Below, one piece after another: positions 1-9,159 of a stretch of DNA of 64,000 nucleotides. The position numbers and the translations under genes were made by a program. The stretch's first letter is position 1, and each line of letters opens with the position of its first letter. The stretch comes from Cytobacillus oceanisediminis 2691 (lineage in GTDB: Bacteria > Bacillota > Bacilli > Bacillales > Cytobacillaceae): NCBI RefSeq assembly GCF_000294775.2, contig NZ_CP015506.1:1587501-1651500 (forward strand). Reading direction: 5' to 3'. The notes under the pieces are model-generated. The model was not told where the DNA came from, did no database searches, and worked only from the letters and a program-made list of their open reading frames with translations.

Positions 1-1396
1 ACTTGATTCTTTGAGCGGCGGTGAAAGACTGAAGCTTTCTTTAGCTAAAGTCTGGTCATCTAACCCGGATATGCTGATTTTGGATGAACCTACTAATCAT
101 TTGGACTTACAGGGCATCGAATGGCTAATTAGCGAAATCTGCAATTTCAGCGGCCCGGTTCTGATCATTTCCCATGACCGTCATTTCCTTGATCAGGCAG
201 TCGGGAAAATTTTCGAATTACAGGAAGGCATTCTCACCATTTATCAGGGTAATTACACAGCATACCGGGAGCAAAAGCAGAAAAACTTTGATGATCAGCT
301 ACATCAATTTAATGTACAGCAGAAAGAGATCGAAAGAATCGAAAATCAGATGTCCAATTTAAAAAAGTGGTCTGAAAAAGCTCACAGGGAATCAACTAAA
401 GGCGGAAGTCCTTCTGAGAATAGGCAGATGGGATTTAAAGAATATCACAGAGTGAAAGCCAAAAAGATGGATCAGCAGATTAAGTCAAAAATGAAAAGAC
501 TTCAGCAGGAGCTGGATAAAAATAAAGTTGAGAAGCCGGAAGAAGAGGGGAAAGTACATTTTCAATTTGATGCGTCAGGCAAAAGAGGGAAGAGAATCAT
601 TGAAGCTAAAAACCTTTCAAAAAGCTTTGGCGATCGGACTCTTTTCGAGGATAGCCAATTTTATATCAAGCACGGTGAAAAAATAGGGATTCTTGGAGCA
701 AACGGGGCAGGCAAGACCACATTTATCCGAATGCTTTTAGATGAAGTACCGCCTTCTGATGGAGAACTTTGGGTCAGCAGCACTTTAAAGATTGCTTATT
801 TAAATCAGGATATCAATGATTTGCCCTTAACCAAAAATGCCGTTGAGGCACTTGATCTCACCGATCGTGAAATGATTTACAAGGCAAGGACCCTGTTAGC
901 GAATTTGGGGATGAAGGAAGCGAAGTTAAATCAGCCGATTGAACAGCTTAGTATGGGAGAGCGAATTAGGGTCAAGCTTACAGATATGCTTTTAAAAGAA
1001 TATGATGTGCTAATACTAGATGAGCCGACGAATCATTTGGATTTGCCAAGCAGGGAACAATTTGAAAAAACACTCAAAGAATTTTCAGGGACGCTCATCA
1101 TTATTTCTCATGATCTATACTTTTTGGAGAAGTTAAGCTCAAGGTTACTTGTATTTAAAGATAATAAAATTACCAGATTTGAAATGGACCTGAAGGAATA
1201 TCAGATTAAATCCAGGAATTCTAAACAGGAAAAAGATCATGACTCCATGAAAGAGCAAATTATGGTTATTGATAACCGCATCAGTGTGATACTGGGAGAA
1301 CTCAGTCTGCTTGTTCCGGGTGACAGCAAATATGCGGAATTGGATAAAGAGTTTAATGGCTTAATAACTAAAAAAAGAAAATTATTAAATCAATAA
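1..1396 (+). CDS. ABC-F family ribosomal protection-type ATPase (5' truncated by window)
   Basis: The reading frame is already open at base 2 and begins inside the first ABC signature (LSGGE), so the start and first Walker A lie upstream of the window. A Walker B (LILDEPTNHLDL) follows, then a charged linker rich in Lys/Glu/Gln, then a complete second ABC domain with Walker A GANGAGKTT, signature LSMGERIRVKL and a second DEPTNHLDL. There are no membrane segments, and the paired NBDs joined by a charged linker are the ABC-F layout. The C-terminal helical extension ending in KKRKLLNQ resembles Vga/VmlR/Lsa-type proteins, which bind the ribosomal E site and displace antibiotics. Whether this one gives resistance or is a housekeeping translation factor cannot be told from the visible part. 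A terminator follows directly. Confidence 0.88.
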   Translation, partial: LDSLSGGERLKLSLAKVWSSNPDMLILDEPTNHLDLQGIEWLISEICNFSGPVLIISHDRHFLDQAVGKIFELQEGILTIYQGNYTAYREQKQKNFDDQLHQFNVQQKEIERIENQMSNLKKWSEKAHRESTKGGSPSENRQMGFKEYHRVKAKKMDQQIKSKMKRLQQELDKNKVEKPEEEGKVHFQFDASGKRGKRIIEAKNLSKSFGDRTLFEDSQFYIKHGEKIGILGANGAGKTTFIRMLLDEVPPSDGELWVSSTLKIAYLNQDINDLPLTKNAVEALDLTDREMIYKARTLLANLGMKEAKLNQPIEQLSMGERIRVKLTDMLLKEYDVLILDEPTNHLDLPSREQFEKTLKEFSGTLIIISHDLYFLEKLSSRLLVFKDNKITRFEMDLKEYQIKSRNSKQEKDHDSMKEQIMVIDNRISVILGELSLLVPGDSKYAELDKEFNGLITKKRKLLNQ

Positions 1397-1401
1397 GTGC
1401 A

Positions 1402-1436
1402 AAAAGGCGGGCCTTAATAAAAATGGCCCGCCTTTT
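1402..1436. terminator. Rho-independent terminator, probably bidirectional
   Basis: A 12-bp perfect stem (1402-1413 with 1425-1436) has A/T runs on both sides. It sits between the converging ABC-F and bpr genes and can serve both. Confidence 0.85.
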
Positions 1437-1446
1437 CATCTGATTA

Positions 1447-4400
1447 TTAATTCTTTTTAGTGCTGTTATTATTCTTTTTCGCATTAATCCACAGTTTGCC
1501 CTCTGCTGTCTTGCGAGTTTCATTGCCGTAGTCATCCGTTACTTTCACTTCAATTTCGGCACCAGGTGCCTTTACATTTGAAGTGGCAGTATAGTAGCCG
1601 ACATAATGGCCTGGGGAAGTTTCCATCATTGGAAGCTCAGTAGCGTTATTCAGCTGTCCCCCTGCATTTGTTAAAGGCATTCTGATGGCAAACGTCGCTT
1701 TTAACCCTGGTTCACTATCAAATTCGATTTTTACCGATTCGCCTTTTTTAAGTTCCTTGTCTTCTGCAGGAAGAAGATTTTCTATGGCTGGAGCGGTATA
1801 CTTAGCTTCGACCGTGATCGTTTTTTCTTCGGTGTTCTTCGCTTTATCCTGTGCTGTTACCGTAATGGTGTTTTCACCTTCATCCAGCAGGATGCGAAGA
1901 GAGTATTCACCATCTGTAATCTTTGCTGCCTGGCCGTTTACTTTAACCCAATCAAGGTTATCATCTGAAACGGTTCCTTTAACAGTGACTGTTTCTTTAT
2001 TTGTTTTGGATTTATCTGCAGGACTTGATATTGTCAATTCCGGCTTTGTTTTGTCATATATTACTTTTACAGATTCAGAGGCATCAGTAGACCCAGACTC
2101 TGTAGCTGCCTTCGCTGTAAGAGTATTTTCCCCTTCAGAAAGTGAAACTTCACTTGAGAATGTACCTTCTTCAGTTGTTTCTGCTGATGCGACTTCCTCT
2201 CCATTATTAAATACTTTTACAGTAGTTGTAGGAGCCGAAGTACCTTCAACTGTAACCTTCCCTTGGTTTGTGAAGGCTCCGTCAGCCGGAGAAGTGATGA
2301 CTGGTGCAGTTACTTCATAGTTCACTGTGGCACGGATCATATAGTTTCCTTCATCCTCTGGAGCAGGAGACCATGCACCGCCTACAAGCTGCCAGCTGCG
2401 TCCTGCATTTTCTCCATCCTCATCTGTACCAAGACCAGGAGCATTAGGGTTTGGTGCTGATTGGATATATACCAGATAGAAGTCGCCATTTGTAACGATT
2501 CCTTCGTCACTAAGATCTACATGTGTCCATTCACCGTTTCTTAAGGCTGTTGCTTCAAATGGACCTGCCAGCTTTTTGCCAGGTGCCCCATCTGGTCCGC
2601 TTGCATCATATACTTCCACTTTGAAGTCTGTTCCGCCCGGAGTCGGCCAGCTGGTATCCCAGAAGCGGAATAAGCCGCCAGTAACCATCGCACTGTCATG
2701 GCCGGATGCAAGGGACATCTTAACTGCCCAGCCGTTGCCTGCATCGTAGAATGCACGTGCATTTTCAGCTGTACCATCATCATATCCGATTTCACCCGGG
2801 TATCCGATAAATGGCTTTAGTTCAATATTTTGCTCTAAAGAAGAGCCGCCTTCGATTGTGATGCTCTGCTCCTTGCTGTAGTAGGAAGGTGCCATAGCTT
2901 TTAAAGTGTATGTGCCTTCGTAGGCTGTGATTGTATATTCACCATTTTCATTAGTTGTTACTGGCTGTACTGCTGCATCTTCTATTAAAAGTAGTGAAGT
3001 GTTCGCAACAGGCTCCCCAGTTGCTTCATTTGTCACAACACCTGTGACTGTGCCTTTTGGTATTTCCTCAAGGACGAAGTTTGCAGTCGCTTCTCCATCC
3101 TGCGGGATATTTACGCTTTGCGTTTGAGAACGATAACCGTAAGCTTCCGCTTTTACAGTGAAATCTCCTGAAGCATGTGTCATTTCAAACGTTCCATTTT
3201 GAGGATTGGTAAATACGGACCTGCCTGATTCCAGCACACTTACTTCGGCAGTAAGCGGAAGCAGCACAGGCGCAGGCTGCTGCTGTTTATCATCATCTTT
3301 TGCAGGAGTATCCTTTTTAGGAACAATGCTATCCGGATTTACCTTTTCTTTCTTTAATTCTGCAGAAGGTTTATCTTTGCTGATGCCAAGCTGAGCTTTA
3401 CCTGCAGGTTCAACTGGAGTATCAGATAATTGAACATCATCGATATACCAGCCTTGCTTCTGTACTGATCCATCTGTAGTCACATTGAATGCTACATAAA
3501 TTCTTTGTCCTGAATACGCACTTAGATCCACTTCTGCATTAACCCACTCTGTTGTATTACCATTTACTCGAAGAACCTGTTCCCAGTTTTCCATGTCAGT
3601 GGAAACGAATACATGGCCGTAATCATAACGGTTTTCAAGCTCGTGCCATTGCTTGAACTGAAGGTAGGCATTGCCTTCCGGCAGGTCAATAGGAGGCATC
3701 TGAAGATTCATGTTTGCTCTATTTGCATAGTTGCCGTCAAGTTTAGTTGCATATACTTTTTCTCCGGATGCTGCATTGCCAGGACCTGAAGATGGGGTAC
3801 CCCACTCCCAGCTGTTTTCCGCTCCATATGAAGTCCAGCCGACCGGCTGTGCTTCAAAGTCCTGAGAATAGCCGATGCTGATTCCAGGTCTTACTGCAAC
3901 TTCATAGGAGTCAGTTTCAGTTAGATTTCCGCCAAAATCATTGACCTTCCATTTATAAGTAACTGAAGGCTCGGCGATGTCTTCTCCAGGAATCACTGCC
4001 TGGTAAGTACCATCTTTATAGTTTCCAGCTGTTCTTTCGGCCTCAATGGCTGCCCAGCTGCCGTCAGCTTTTAAGTATTCAAGATCAACTCTTGTGACGC
4101 TTACATTATCTGATGCCGTCAATTCAAGTGCCAGATCCATTCCTGCATATGTTTCCTGAGGTGCTTCGTGATTGGCTGCGGGAGCTTCTGAGTCATCTCC
4201 TTCTTTTGCAACCTGGCCTTTAATTTTTCCAAGACCGGTCAGTACGGAAGAAACCGCATCGAAGGCATTGACGAGCCCATATCCAAAACCATTATTGGGT
4301 GTCTCAGGATAAGTACCATTTGTCAATGGAGTAGAGGTAGTCAGTAAAATTTCCTCCATCTCTTCAACAGTCAGACTTGAATCAACCTGGCGGAGCAGCG

Positions 4401-5784
4401 CGGCAACCGCAGAAACATGCGGGCCAGCCATGGAAGTTCCATTCCAGCCGCCTTCATATCCGCTTCCGGGAACTGAGGAACGAATGTTGACCCCGGGTGC
4501 GGATACATCAGGTTTAATTTCATCGTATGGTGATGGTCCCAGCAATGAGAAGCTGCCTAAACCATTATTAATGTCTGTCGCACCAGTTGCGAATGATTCC
4601 GGGTAGTTAGCAGGTGTTGCAACGGAACCAGGTCCGCCTGGATTAAACAAAGTTGTGTTTCCGGCAGAGAACTCTGGGAAAATTTCAGCTGCCCTCCATG
4701 CCTGAACCATTGGACGATACCACTCATCCAGCCCAGGTCCGCCGCCCCATGAATTGTTGACAACATCCGGAGCTTTTTCAGGATGCGGGTTTCCTTCAGC
4801 ATCCTTTGGAGCTAGAATCCATTCACCTGCTTCAAGCAGATCTATGTCAGTTCCGCCGCTTGCAGTGAAGGCTTTTACTGCAATCCATTTCGCACCAGGT
4901 GCAACCCCGATCTGATTGGCTCCATTTGGCTCGGAACCCACCATTGTTCCAGTTACGTGGGTACCATGTCCCTGATCATCATATGGTGCTGTCTGGCCTG
5001 CAGTGGCATCAAACCAGCTGAATTCATGCGTTGGTGAATCAGGTTGTGCTGGGTTATAGCCCCGGTATTTTTCTTTTAACGCCGGGTGGTTCCACTGAAC
5101 ACCTGTATCAATGGATGCAACGACAGTACCCGATCCGTCGATTCCCATTTTCCATACTGCAGGAGCACCGACACGGTCAATATTCCACTCGATTGAACTT
5201 GTTTCTGCTTGTGTTTTGAGAGCTTTTTCGGCTTCCTTTACTGGCTTATGAAGCTGTCTGGTTTCGTTTGGAAGGATTTTTTCTACTTCAGGAAACATGG
5301 CAATTTTTTCCATAACGTCCTTTGTAGCTGTTACTGCAATGGCGTTGACGATGTAGAAGGATTGAACATCTTTTGCCTTGCCGTCTTTTTCCTGCTTTTG
5401 AAGGAAATTTGTGACTTGGCCTTGAGTTTCAATAGCTGTAGATCTTAGTGAGGATAGGACTGCAGAGCGTTTCATGTACTTGGATTTAGAGGCTGTCAGT
5501 TTTTGGGATGCAGCCGCTTTTTGAGCTTTCTTGGCTGCTGCTGAAGTATCAGCTTGTTCTTTAAATTTTATCAGGAATGTTACTTTATCTTTTTTATCAA
5601 ATTGTTTCAGCAATGAGCTGTTTATTTTGCTTTTTGCTGTCTGAGGTGCAGCTTGCTTAACTGAGGTATGCGGAGAGCTTTTACTTTCAGCTGATCCCAT
5701 GCCTGGGAACATCAGGGGCAAAATCAAAAAAGCTGTCAGCATCACATAAAGAATGCGATTCAATGATTTTCTTTTTCTTTTCAA
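1447..5784 (-). CDS. bpr: Bacillopeptidase F-like secreted subtilisin family (S8) serine protease
   Basis: This 1445-residue extracellular protease closely resembles B. subtilis Bpr (about 1430 aa) along its whole length. Residues 1-32 are a signal peptide (KRKRK start, hydrophobic core, SA-like cleavage). Residues 50-190 are an inhibitor_I9-like propeptide. The S8 catalytic domain has Asp226 (SIDTG), His273 (GHGTHVTGT) and Ser451 (GTSMAGPHVS). Downstream come a MAM/jelly-roll-like module (about 690-850), carboxypeptidase-regulatory-like repeats (about 890-1040) and Ig-like modules (about 1170-1370). The start has an AAGGAGGG Shine-Dalgarno just upstream. It is a single-gene unit and should degrade extracellular protein. 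No sortase or S-layer anchor is visible at the C terminus. Confidence 0.96.
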   Translation of the reverse strand: MKRKRKSLNRILYVMLTAFLILPLMFPGMGSAESKSSPHTSVKQAAPQTAKSKINSSLLKQFDKKDKVTFLIKFKEQADTSAAAKKAQKAAASQKLTASKSKYMKRSAVLSSLRSTAIETQGQVTNFLQKQEKDGKAKDVQSFYIVNAIAVTATKDVMEKIAMFPEVEKILPNETRQLHKPVKEAEKALKTQAETSSIEWNIDRVGAPAVWKMGIDGSGTVVASIDTGVQWNHPALKEKYRGYNPAQPDSPTHEFSWFDATAGQTAPYDDQGHGTHVTGTMVGSEPNGANQIGVAPGAKWIAVKAFTASGGTDIDLLEAGEWILAPKDAEGNPHPEKAPDVVNNSWGGGPGLDEWYRPMVQAWRAAEIFPEFSAGNTTLFNPGGPGSVATPANYPESFATGATDINNGLGSFSLLGPSPYDEIKPDVSAPGVNIRSSVPGSGYEGGWNGTSMAGPHVSAVAALLRQVDSSLTVEEMEEILLTTSTPLTNGTYPETPNNGFGYGLVNAFDAVSSVLTGLGKIKGQVAKEGDDSEAPAANHEAPQETYAGMDLALELTASDNVSVTRVDLEYLKADGSWAAIEAERTAGNYKDGTYQAVIPGEDIAEPSVTYKWKVNDFGGNLTETDSYEVAVRPGISIGYSQDFEAQPVGWTSYGAENSWEWGTPSSGPGNAASGEKVYATKLDGNYANRANMNLQMPPIDLPEGNAYLQFKQWHELENRYDYGHVFVSTDMENWEQVLRVNGNTTEWVNAEVDLSAYSGQRIYVAFNVTTDGSVQKQGWYIDDVQLSDTPVEPAGKAQLGISKDKPSAELKKEKVNPDSIVPKKDTPAKDDDKQQQPAPVLLPLTAEVSVLESGRSVFTNPQNGTFEMTHASGDFTVKAEAYGYRSQTQSVNIPQDGEATANFVLEEIPKGTVTGVVTNEATGEPVANTSLLLIEDAAVQPVTTNENGEYTITAYEGTYTLKAMAPSYYSKEQSITIEGGSSLEQNIELKPFIGYPGEIGYDDGTAENARAFYDAGNGWAVKMSLASGHDSAMVTGGLFRFWDTSWPTPGGTDFKVEVYDASGPDGAPGKKLAGPFEATALRNGEWTHVDLSDEGIVTNGDFYLVYIQSAPNPNAPGLGTDEDGENAGRSWQLVGGAWSPAPEDEGNYMIRATVNYEVTAPVITSPADGAFTNQGKVTVEGTSAPTTTVKVFNNGEEVASAETTEEGTFSSEVSLSEGENTLTAKAATESGSTDASESVKVIYDKTKPELTISSPADKSKTNKETVTVKGTVSDDNLDWVKVNGQAAKITDGEYSLRILLDEGENTITVTAQDKAKNTEEKTITVEAKYTAPAIENLLPAEDKELKKGESVKIEFDSEPGLKATFAIRMPLTNAGGQLNNATELPMMETSPGHYVGYYTATSNVKAPGAEIEVKVTDDYGNETRKTAEGKLWINAKKNNNSTKKN

Positions 5785-6415
5785 AAAATTCCCTCCTTGT
5801 TTTGTTTAATTCCTTAAATAGTGTCTTCCGGCAGAATGAACTCGATCACCTCCTAAGGGTTTCTTCCAAAAATGGAAAACCCTTCCGCTAACAAGAACTT
5901 TAGCTGAATAATCAGCTGGAGATTGTCGAAAAATGAGGTTTATTGCTGGGGAATGAATAAAATAGCTAGAAGGTTTTAGAGCATTCATAAGGTTACAGTC
6001 TTAAAGAATCAACTTAACCTGGTTATATCTAGATGAAAGGAATCATTTTTACCCAGAAATATTGGAATAATAATAATTTTTGGAAAAAATAAGAAAAAGG
6101 AGGGAGGCAGTATTTTTCCAGAATGATAAAATGAATAAAAAGAGGGGGAACTTTAAAAGATGCCTTTCGTCAATCCAATAGGAAAATAGCAAGTAAATTA
6201 TATGAAAATGGGTATTTTGAAGTGTAACTTTCTTTGTATTACTTATGAATTCTGGCTGGAAGAATGGTTACAGTGAAAAGGACTCTTTCTTCGGAATTCG
6301 TCTTAATTAATACAAAGGAATCAGAACATTTAGGAAAAATAGGATAAATGAACAGAATTTGTATTTTGACCTGCATGAAATTTGATTTGATTATTTTACA
6401 TAAATATTGGAATAG
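5785..6415. other. Intergenic region between bpr and the ECF sigma gene
   Basis: About 630 bases carry no convincing gene. It must hold the bpr promoter on the minus strand. The short ORFs here lack ribosome binding sites and coding character. A GGGGAAC (6145-6151), 17-bp spacer, CGTC (6169-6172) string loosely resembles an ECF promoter but has no gene close behind it. Confidence 0.5.
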
Positions 6416-6443
6416 TGTTTCTTTTCTATTTTTCATTCGTCTA
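6416..6443 (+). promoter_or_regulatory. Candidate ECF-type promoter for the sigma/anti-sigma pair
   Basis: TGTTTC at 6416-6421, a 16-bp spacer, then CGTCTA at 6438-6443 lies 24 bases before the sigma gene. The -10 equals the CGTC-type -10 used by SigX/SigV-like factors; the -35 deviates from TGTAAC/TGAAAC. ECF sigma genes are commonly autoregulated, which fits, but this is a motif match only. Confidence 0.4.
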
Positions 6444-6466
6444 ATAATACGCGAGGGGGCGCCAAA

Positions 6467-7003
6467 ATGGAGAGAATATCGGCAGAAGCTTTTGAAGATA
6501 TATACAGCGAATACAGCGATCGAATTTATGGATACATATTTCTTCTCGTGAATGATAAGGAAGTCGCCGAAGATCTGACACAGGACACCTTTATTAAAGC
6601 TTATAAATACATGAGCCAATTTAATGGGGAATCCCAGATCTTTACATGGCTGGTCCGAATATCAAGAAATGTAGCCATTGATTATCTGCGTAAAAAAAAC
6701 AGATTCAAATTTTTCTCAATTGAAAAATTCCAGCTCCAATCAGATGAAGAGACTCCAACCGAGATTATGATTAAGGGTGAAAAAGTTACACTCTTATATG
6801 AAGCAATCCGACATTTGAAATTAAGCTATCAAGAAGTGCTGATTTTGAGAAAAATAAAGGAGTTTTCAATCAAAGAAACGGCCGAAATCTTGAATTGGAA
6901 CGAAAACAAAGTTAAAATCACCACTTCCAGGGCACTCGCAGCACTAAAAAAAGAATTGCAGAAAAGGGGGGAAATCCATGAAGAGCTCATTCGGATTCGA
7001 TAA
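6467..7003 (+). CDS. ECF (RpoE/SigX-like) RNA polymerase sigma factor
   Basis: The 178-residue protein has region 2 (residues about 10-75, with AEDLTQDTFIKAYKYMSQF and the helix TWLVRISRNVAIDYLRKK) and region 4 (about 115-165, YQEVLILRKIKEFSIKETAEIL followed by WNENKVKITTSRALAAL). That is the normal length and order for an extracytoplasmic-function sigma factor of the SigX/SigW/RpoE type. Its 3' end overlaps the next gene by 26 bases, so the two are translationally coupled, as expected for a sigma/anti-sigma pair. The start ATG follows a GAGGGGG site. Target genes cannot be inferred here. Confidence 0.92.
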   Translation: MERISAEAFEDIYSEYSDRIYGYIFLLVNDKEVAEDLTQDTFIKAYKYMSQFNGESQIFTWLVRISRNVAIDYLRKKNRFKFFSIEKFQLQSDEETPTEIMIKGEKVTLLYEAIRHLKLSYQEVLILRKIKEFSIKETAEILNWNENKVKITTSRALAALKKELQKRGEIHEELIRIR

Positions 7004-7586
7004 TTCTTTTCGTGAATTAGACCGTATTCCGCGATCGCAAAAGCAAAAACAGGATAGCCTGCAAAAAATATGGAGTGGTATAGAGGATAGGCCAAAAAGA
7101 AAGAAAAATATTTTTCCTAAATTTTTATCTGCTGCCGCAGTAATGGCTGCTTGTATTATGTTCGCTTTCATTATTTTTTCTGAGGAATCAACGACAGGGG
7201 GCAGCAGCAGTGCAGATATACTTGGAGATAGTTTTATCAGTCAAACAGCTATTGCTCTATCAGAAACTGAGAATTCCTTCTCTGCTGATGGAACGTATTC
7301 TGCTGAAACCGCGACTGTAAAAGATGAAAAGTGGGAAAGCACGGCAAGAACTGCCATAAATTCGGCAATGCCTGCAGAGGCCGTCATCGACTCCAAACCA
7401 TTATATGATATCCAATTTATTATGAAAGGCAAAGAATCTGTAAAGGTGAAAGTCTGGAACGAGCGTGGTGAAGTATATTTCAAGTCAATGGACAGTGAGA
7501 TAATGTATGCAGTTCCCTCTGAAGAAGGTGCCATATTCATTGAGTATTTGGAAGCCATTGCACACAGTATTCAAAAAACTCCTTAA
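6978..7586 (+). CDS. Putative membrane anti-sigma factor
   Basis: The 202-residue protein has a hydrophilic N-terminal domain (about 1-45, basic near the membrane), one transmembrane helix at about 46-68, and an extracytoplasmic domain of about 130 residues. It starts inside the 3' end of the ECF sigma gene after an AGGGGGG ribosome site. The position, single membrane pass and inside-out orientation fit an anti-sigma factor such as RsiX. No zinc-binding HxxxCxxC anti-sigma motif is visible, so the sigma-binding domain is of another type. The function is inferred from gene order and topology. Confidence 0.72.
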   Translation: MKSSFGFDNSFRELDRIPRSQKQKQDSLQKIWSGIEDRPKRKKNIFPKFLSAAAVMAACIMFAFIIFSEESTTGGSSSADILGDSFISQTAIALSETENSFSADGTYSAETATVKDEKWESTARTAINSAMPAEAVIDSKPLYDIQFIMKGKESVKVKVWNERGEVYFKSMDSEIMYAVPSEEGAIFIEYLEAIAHSIQKTP

Positions 7587-7589
7587 TTC

Positions 7590-7616
7590 AGACTCCTTTT
7601 TAGGGGTCTTTTTTTA
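7590..7616 (+). terminator. Rho-independent terminator after the sigma/anti-sigma pair
   Basis: The stem AGACTCC / GGGGTCT (one G-T pair) is followed by a run of seven T. It closes the two-gene operon. Confidence 0.75.
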
Positions 7617-7803
7617 TTAGGCGTAAAGCCCTGAAAATTTACATATTACGAGAATTTTTTCAAAATAATGTTTTATCCCCAAATATCAGGGTAGTACTAT
7701 CTTAGTTGTTAATTAATTTATTTGCTGGCCAGTATTTTTCCTTTGCGCAGGGGTTAGGCACAAGCTTAAAGCTGAAGATTAAATATGATTTAGGGGGAGC
7801 ATC

Positions 7804-9099
7804 ATGAAAAAGGGATTAATCTTTATCATTTCCGCCATCCTGCTTATTGGCACCTTGGCAGGCTGTTCTGGTGAGGAAAGTGTTCAGGCAGAAAAAACGA
7901 AGGATGGAAAAGTAATTGTTGATTTTTGGAGCTTCTGGGGTTCGGAAACGAGGCGTCCGATCATAGAAAAAATCATAGAGGATTTTAACAATTCACAGGA
8001 TGAGGTTTTTGTAAAGCATACATATTTGCCCTGGGGAGATATTTGGACAAAGAACCTGGCATCCGTCGCAGCGGGAAACCCGGCTGATGTTATTATAAAC
8101 GATATTAATTCAGTCGCCCAGCGAGCTGAAAACGCCCAATCAGAAGATCTGAGCAAGTATATCGATGAATCCTTCAAAAATCAATTTTATCCTCATTTAT
8201 GGGAAACGGTAATGTACGGGGACAAACCTTATGCAGTTCCATTCAATACAGATACAAGATTGCTATTTTACAATAAAGATGCTTTTAAAGAAGCTGGACT
8301 TGATCCGGAAAAGCCGCCAGCAACATGGGCGGAACTGGAGGAGTACGCCGCAAAGCTTGATATAAAGGATGGAGACCGATATGAGAGAGTTGGCTTTTAT
8401 CCGCTATGGGGCAGCATTGGTGCGGCCAGCTGGATGACAAGCGCTGACGGCGGAAAAGGATTCATTCAAGATGGAGAACTTTATATCAATACACCTAAAA
8501 AGCAGGAAGCGCTTCAATGGCTGCTGGGATGGAAAGAGCGTCTTGGTGAGAAGACAGTTCAATCTTTTGAAGCTGAATTTGGCAGTGAGCAGTCAAATCC
8601 ATTCATAGCAGGCAAAGTGGCAATGTGGGTTGATATCGGCACGTTTTACACACAGATTCGTGACTACGGAGAGGATATGAACTTTGGTGTAGCTCCAATT
8701 CCTGCATTTGAAAAAGGTTCGGGGAATTGGAGCGATGGCGGCGGTTTCGTAGCTGAAATACCGAAAGGAGCCAAACATCCTGAGGAAGCTATGAAATTTA
8801 TCAAGTATTTAACTGGCCCGGAGGCACAAAAATACTGGGCTATGAAAAACTATGATAATGTCGCAAACAAAGAAGCTGCAGAAGCAGTTGTTAATGAACT
8901 AAAGGGCGATGATAAGTACGTATATGAAGCTTCGGTGAAAAACCTGGATCAAACGCAATTGTTTCCGGTTCCAGTAAAGTATCCTGATTACCAAAACCGC
9001 ATCAATCCGCATATAGACAGTGTGCTGCTAGGAAAAACGAAGCCAGAAAAAGCGCTGGCAAAAGCAGAGAAAGATGTTGAAAAACTAAAGAGAAAATAG
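7804..9099 (+). CDS. Sugar ABC transporter substrate-binding lipoprotein
   Basis: The 431-residue protein belongs to the extracellular solute-binding protein family 1 (MalE/MsmE-like). It has a lipoprotein signal with lipobox LAGC and the lipidated cysteine at residue 21, then a two-lobe binding domain with typical blocks (VDFWSFWG, FNTDTRLLFYNKDAF near 140-155, FIAGKVAMWVD near 265). It should capture an oligosaccharide outside the membrane. It is first in a three-gene operon with two permeases and has a strong AGGGGGA ribosome site. No regulator, glycosidase or ATPase is adjacent, so the sugar is unknown. Confidence 0.92.
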   Translation: MKKGLIFIISAILLIGTLAGCSGEESVQAEKTKDGKVIVDFWSFWGSETRRPIIEKIIEDFNNSQDEVFVKHTYLPWGDIWTKNLASVAAGNPADVIINDINSVAQRAENAQSEDLSKYIDESFKNQFYPHLWETVMYGDKPYAVPFNTDTRLLFYNKDAFKEAGLDPEKPPATWAELEEYAAKLDIKDGDRYERVGFYPLWGSIGAASWMTSADGGKGFIQDGELYINTPKKQEALQWLLGWKERLGEKTVQSFEAEFGSEQSNPFIAGKVAMWVDIGTFYTQIRDYGEDMNFGVAPIPAFEKGSGNWSDGGGFVAEIPKGAKHPEEAMKFIKYLTGPEAQKYWAMKNYDNVANKEAAEAVVNELKGDDKYVYEASVKNLDQTQLFPVPVKYPDYQNRINPHIDSVLLGKTKPEKALAKAEKDVEKLKRK

Positions 9100-9159
9100 A
9101 ACAAAAGAGAGAAGGGGCCTCCTTCTCTCTTTAAAAATAAATAAAAGAAGGTGTATGGG

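Noticed and set aside
1685..2320. A 211-codon open frame on the plus strand opposite bpr
   Set aside because: Antisense shadow of the protease gene, rich in Ser/Val/Phe with no ribosome site.
6239..6619. A 126-codon minus-strand frame over the sigma gene start
   Set aside because: It overlaps the sigma promoter and coding region and has no ribosome site or recognisable domain.
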